This document shows, in pieces, positions 61,957-64,000 of a stretch of 64,000 nt of DNA (position 1 is the first letter of the stretch; each line of letters begins with the position of its first letter). The stretch is taken from contig NZ_JAZKUD010000010.1 of NCBI RefSeq assembly GCF_036625275.1, positions 16,167 to 80,166 of the forward strand, in the 5' to 3' direction. The notes beneath the pieces are model-generated. The model made no database searches. It was not told the origin of the DNA and saw only the letters and a program-made list of their open reading frames with translations. A program made the translations under genes and the position numbers. The DNA comes from Accumulibacter sp036625275. Lineage in GTDB: Bacteria; Pseudomonadota; Gammaproteobacteria; Burkholderiales; Rhodocyclaceae.

Positions 61957-62940
61957 ATGGCCAGCACTCACGATACGGGTTACAAACTACTCTTCTCGCA
62001 TCCTGCCATGGTGCGCGACCTTCTGCTCGGCTATGTTCCGGGGGAATGGGTCGGAGAGGCGGACTTCAGCACCCTGGAACACGTCAATGGCAGCTATGTT
62101 TCGGAATCCGAACGGCAGCGTCACGACGATATGGTGTGGCGGGTGCAGGTCCGGGATCGCTGGCTGTGGGTCTATCTGGTCCTTGAATTTCAGAGTGAGC
62201 CTGACCCGTGGATGGCGGTACGGATGATGGTGTATGTGGGACTCCTTGCCCAGAATCTGATCCGGGAAGGGGAACTGCATGAAGGCAAGCTCCCGCCGAT
62301 TCTGCCGATGGTGCTGTACAACGGCGTGCCCGAATGGAAGCCCTCGACCGAGGTCAGTGATTGCTTCGTGATGCCGCCCGGTGGCCTGGAAGCTTTCCGG
62401 CCCCGATGGCGGTATCACCTGGTGGATGAAGCGCGCTTGAAACTTCACCCGGTGGGCGCGGTACGCAACTTTGCCGAAGCCCTGTTCAATCTGGAAAATG
62501 GTCAGTCCGTGGCGGAGATGCGTCAGGTGTTGCAAGCCCTCGACCAAGTCTTGCGGACCCCCGAGTCACAGCCCTTGCGGCGGGCCTTCGGCCTCTGGGT
62601 GAAATGGTTGTTGCGGCGCAAGTCACCCCGCAGCCGCCTTGAGGAAATCGATCAAATCCAAGACATCATGGAGGCGGATACGATGTTGGCAGAACGTATT
62701 GAAGGCTGGTTTGATGAAGCGACGCAAAAGGGAATTCAGCAGGGACGGATGGAGGGACGGATGGAGGGCGAGTTTCGCGTCCTGTCTCGCCAGCTAACCC
62801 GCCGCTTTGGCGAGTTGCCGGTTTGGGCCGAGGACAGGCTGGCCAAGGCAACCGAGAGCGAGTTGGAAGCCTGGACAGACGCCGTACTGACCGCCGCCAC
62901 GCTGGAGGAGGTTTTTGCGCCGCCGTCGGCCTGTCACTGA
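61957..62940 (+). CDS. Rpn family nuclease with DUF4351 (copy 2)
   Basis: A 327-aa protein nearly identical to copy 1 throughout (differences include Ser/Gly at the MPPxGLEAF site and Asn/Arg before LEEIDQ) but with two GRMEG repeats where copy 1 has four, so it is 8 residues shorter. Same catalytic residues. Its upstream 60 bp is the same hairpin-rich block as before copy 1, so the two probably share regulation. Confidence 0.88.
   Translation: MASTHDTGYKLLFSHPAMVRDLLLGYVPGEWVGEADFSTLEHVNGSYVSESERQRHDDMVWRVQVRDRWLWVYLVLEFQSEPDPWMAVRMMVYVGLLAQNLIREGELHEGKLPPILPMVLYNGVPEWKPSTEVSDCFVMPPGGLEAFRPRWRYHLVDEARLKLHPVGAVRNFAEALFNLENGQSVAEMRQVLQALDQVLRTPESQPLRRAFGLWVKWLLRRKSPRSRLEEIDQIQDIMEADTMLAERIEGWFDEATQKGIQQGRMEGRMEGEFRVLSRQLTRRFGELPVWAEDRLAKATESELEAWTDAVLTAATLEEVFAPPSACH
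62749..62772 (+). repeat. 12-bp SD-ATG repeats (copy 2)
   Basis: Two units with ATGs at 62749 and 62761, in frame with the Rpn gene. The last ATG would give a 59-aa DUF4351 polypeptide ending at 62940. Confidence 0.88.
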
Positions 62941-63025
62941 CCCCGTGCAGCGTGTCTTCGGGCCAATGGGCATGGAGCAACCCGGGTGCCGCCCCCTCCG
63001 GAATCCAGTCGGTTAGAATGACCCG

Positions 63026-63337
63026 ATGGCCAGCACTCACGATACGGGTTACAAACTACTCTTCTCGCACCCTGCCATGGTGCGCGACCTTCTGCTCGGC
63101 TATGTTCCGGGGGAATGGGTCGGAGACGCGGACTTCAGCACCCTGGAACACGTCAATGGCGGCTATGTTTCGGAATCCGAACGGCAGCGTCACGACGATA
63201 GGGTGTGGCGGGTGCAGGTCCGGGATCGCTGGCTGTGGGTCTATCTGGTTCTTGAATTTCAGAGTGAGCCTGACCCGTGGATGGCGGTACGGATGAAGAG
63301 CGGGCCCCGGAAATTCGGACAGGAGGATAAGTGGTAG
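63026..63337 (+). pseudogene. Rpn gene copy 3, truncated by IS3-family relic
   Basis: The first 90 codons match copies 1 and 2 with a few substitutions (for instance Met to Arg two residues after the D58 pair), then at 63296 the sequence changes into an IS end and a stop follows 14 codons later. The catalytic E77-x-Q79 remains but the fold is incomplete and DUF4351 is lost. Confidence 0.88.
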
Positions 63338-63386
63338 CCTTGCCCCTACGAACGGCTGCGTAAGCAGCCACCACAGGAGCAAGAGC

Positions 63387-63803
63387 ATGGCCAGAAGGAC
63401 GAGGCGGAATCACACACCGGCATTCAAGGCGCAAGTGGCACTGGCGGAGCTGAAGAGCGACAAGACGCTAGCGGAGCTGGCGCAGCAGGATGACATTCAC
63501 CCGAATCAGATCACGGACTGGAAGCGGCCACTGACCGAGCATGCGGTTCAGGTTTTTGGTGACGCCAGAAGCCCTGCGAGCAGTGATCCGGACCTGACGA
63601 AACGGCACGCCAAGATCGGCCAGTGGACGCTGGAAAACGATTTTTTAGAACATGCGCTCACCCAGGCGGGCCTGCTGAGCGCAAGACGAGGATTGACCGC
63701 AACCATAAGCTCCCTGTATCGCATCAGTGCGCCCTGCTTGGGCTGGCTCGTTCGAGCGTGTACGACACGCCACGCGAGGTCTCGCCGGAGGACCTCGCGC
63801 TGA
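63387..63803 (+). CDS. IS3-family transposase OrfA
   Basis: A 138-codon ORF. Residues 1-~95 are OrfA: RRNHTPAFKAQVALAELK helix-turn-helix (IS3/IS911 type), HPNQITDWKRPL, and the leucine-zipper-like LENDFLEHAL. The rest is out-of-frame orfB sequence, so the natural OrfA end has drifted. Normally OrfA joins OrfB by ribosomal frameshifting in this overlap. Confidence 0.85.
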   Translation: MARRTRRNHTPAFKAQVALAELKSDKTLAELAQQDDIHPNQITDWKRPLTEHAVQVFGDARSPASSDPDLTKRHAKIGQWTLENDFLEHALTQAGLLSARRGLTATISSLYRISAPCLGWLVRACTTRHARSRRRTSR

Positions 63804-63898
63804 TGCGTCGTATGGACGAATCACATCTCGAGCCCCCGTTCGCGGGCGCACGCCTGTTACGCGATCTGCTACGCCCCGACGGATCTTCCTCCACGTAG
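63623..63898 (+). pseudogene. IS3-family OrfB, N-terminal fragment
   Basis: From about 63677 this frame reads AERKTRIDRNHKLPVSHQ, LGLARSSVYDTPREVSPEDLAL and EPPFAGARLLRDLLRPDG, the start of an IS3-type OrfB (HTH_21 region). It stops before the DDE catalytic core, so no active transposase can be made. Confidence 0.85.
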
Positions 63899-64000
63899 TA
63901 GACGAAACTACGCTTTAACTATCGGTTTTTGTTAAACAAATAGCCAATGCCGCGAAAGCGGCGCCTGCCTACGCGGCGAGCTTGTCGGCTTTGGGCTTGA

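Larger units (their letters stand above)
60754..63296. repeat. tandem duplication of Rpn gene unit (2.3 copies)
   Basis: The unit, with upstream GC-rich hairpins CCGGAAGTGCCTCCGG and CCGGATGCCG-CTCCGG plus the Rpn gene, repeats with a 1141-bp period between copies one and two; the third copy starts 1069 bp later and stops at 63296 where an IS begins. Copies differ by few substitutions and by the number of 12-bp units. Confidence 0.9.
63298..63898 (+). mobile_element. IS3-family insertion sequence, truncated
   Basis: The left end begins about 63298 (GCGGGCCCCGGAAATTCGGACAGG, typical of IS3-group ends), followed by orfA and the start of orfB. orfB breaks off near 63890, where unrelated AT-rich sequence starts, so the right half is missing. 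No direct target repeats can be checked because the right end is lost. Confidence 0.8.

Noticed and set aside
63899..64000. end of a leftward protein (codons reading PKADKLAA then stop at 63971-63969)
   Set aside because: Only about ten codons are inside the window, too little to call a gene.

Overview
The window is GC-rich, densely coded DNA from a Gram-negative bacterium. The gene content fits a betaproteobacterium of the Rhodocyclales (Accumulibacter-like): RlmD, DarP/YjgA and PmbA neighbours, a TRAP transporter, assimilatory nitrate reductase, several Rpn-family genes, and RTX/S-layer proteins with their own type I secretion system. The taxonomic placement is inference from gene content, not from a marker gene.

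Region 1 (1-17.65 kb) is ordinary chromosome. It holds a DnaJ-like protein (cut by the window edge), a thioredoxin-fold ferredoxin, an alpha/beta hydrolase, a CbiMQO-type Co/Ni uptake operon, rlmD, a TRAP transporter (dctQM with a convergent dctP), pmbA, darP, and a molybdenum-linked group (mogA, nasA, ybiB, mobA). MogA and MobA make the molybdenum cofactor that NasA uses.

Region 2 (17.77-25.84 kb) is an accessory island. Two ~97% identical copies of a CaiB/BaiF-type gene, the left one lacking its start, flank about 5.8 kb. Between them are a UvrD-like helicase translationally coupled to a DUF2290 protein, enclosed by a 63-bp inverted repeat; a DUF4157 protein with two zinc-protease HExxH motifs; and a decayed ISKra4-like transposase. 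Region 3 (26-28.4 kb) is a polar amino-acid ABC transporter.

Region 4 (28.5-58 kb) is a surface-layer/secretion locus. The leftward operon starts with an unusual 213-aa protein resembling only the N-terminal half of TnpB, followed by two type I secretion ABC proteins, an HlyD adaptor, a TolC channel and a glycosyltransferase. Rightward lie a FecR-domain protein, a CHASE2-adenylate cyclase, a DUF559 gene embedded in GC-rich repeats with a 9-bp minisatellite, a TPR/beta-barrel (Slam-like) outer-membrane protein, and three acidic RTX-like proteins of 1350, 257 and 3378 aa, the likely cargo of the secretion system. The 257-aa protein combines the head of the giant protein with the tail of the 1350-aa protein.

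Region 5 (58-64 kb) is a mobile-element zone: a Y1 (RAYT-like) transposase, an Rpn-family gene fused to an IS630 tail, a frameshifted SapC remnant, then three tandem Rpn-DUF4351 copies, the last cut by an IS3-family remnant. The Rpn copies differ in the number of a 12-bp repeat in which each unit carries both a Shine-Dalgarno-like sequence and an ATG. No tRNA, rRNA or CRISPR array was seen.
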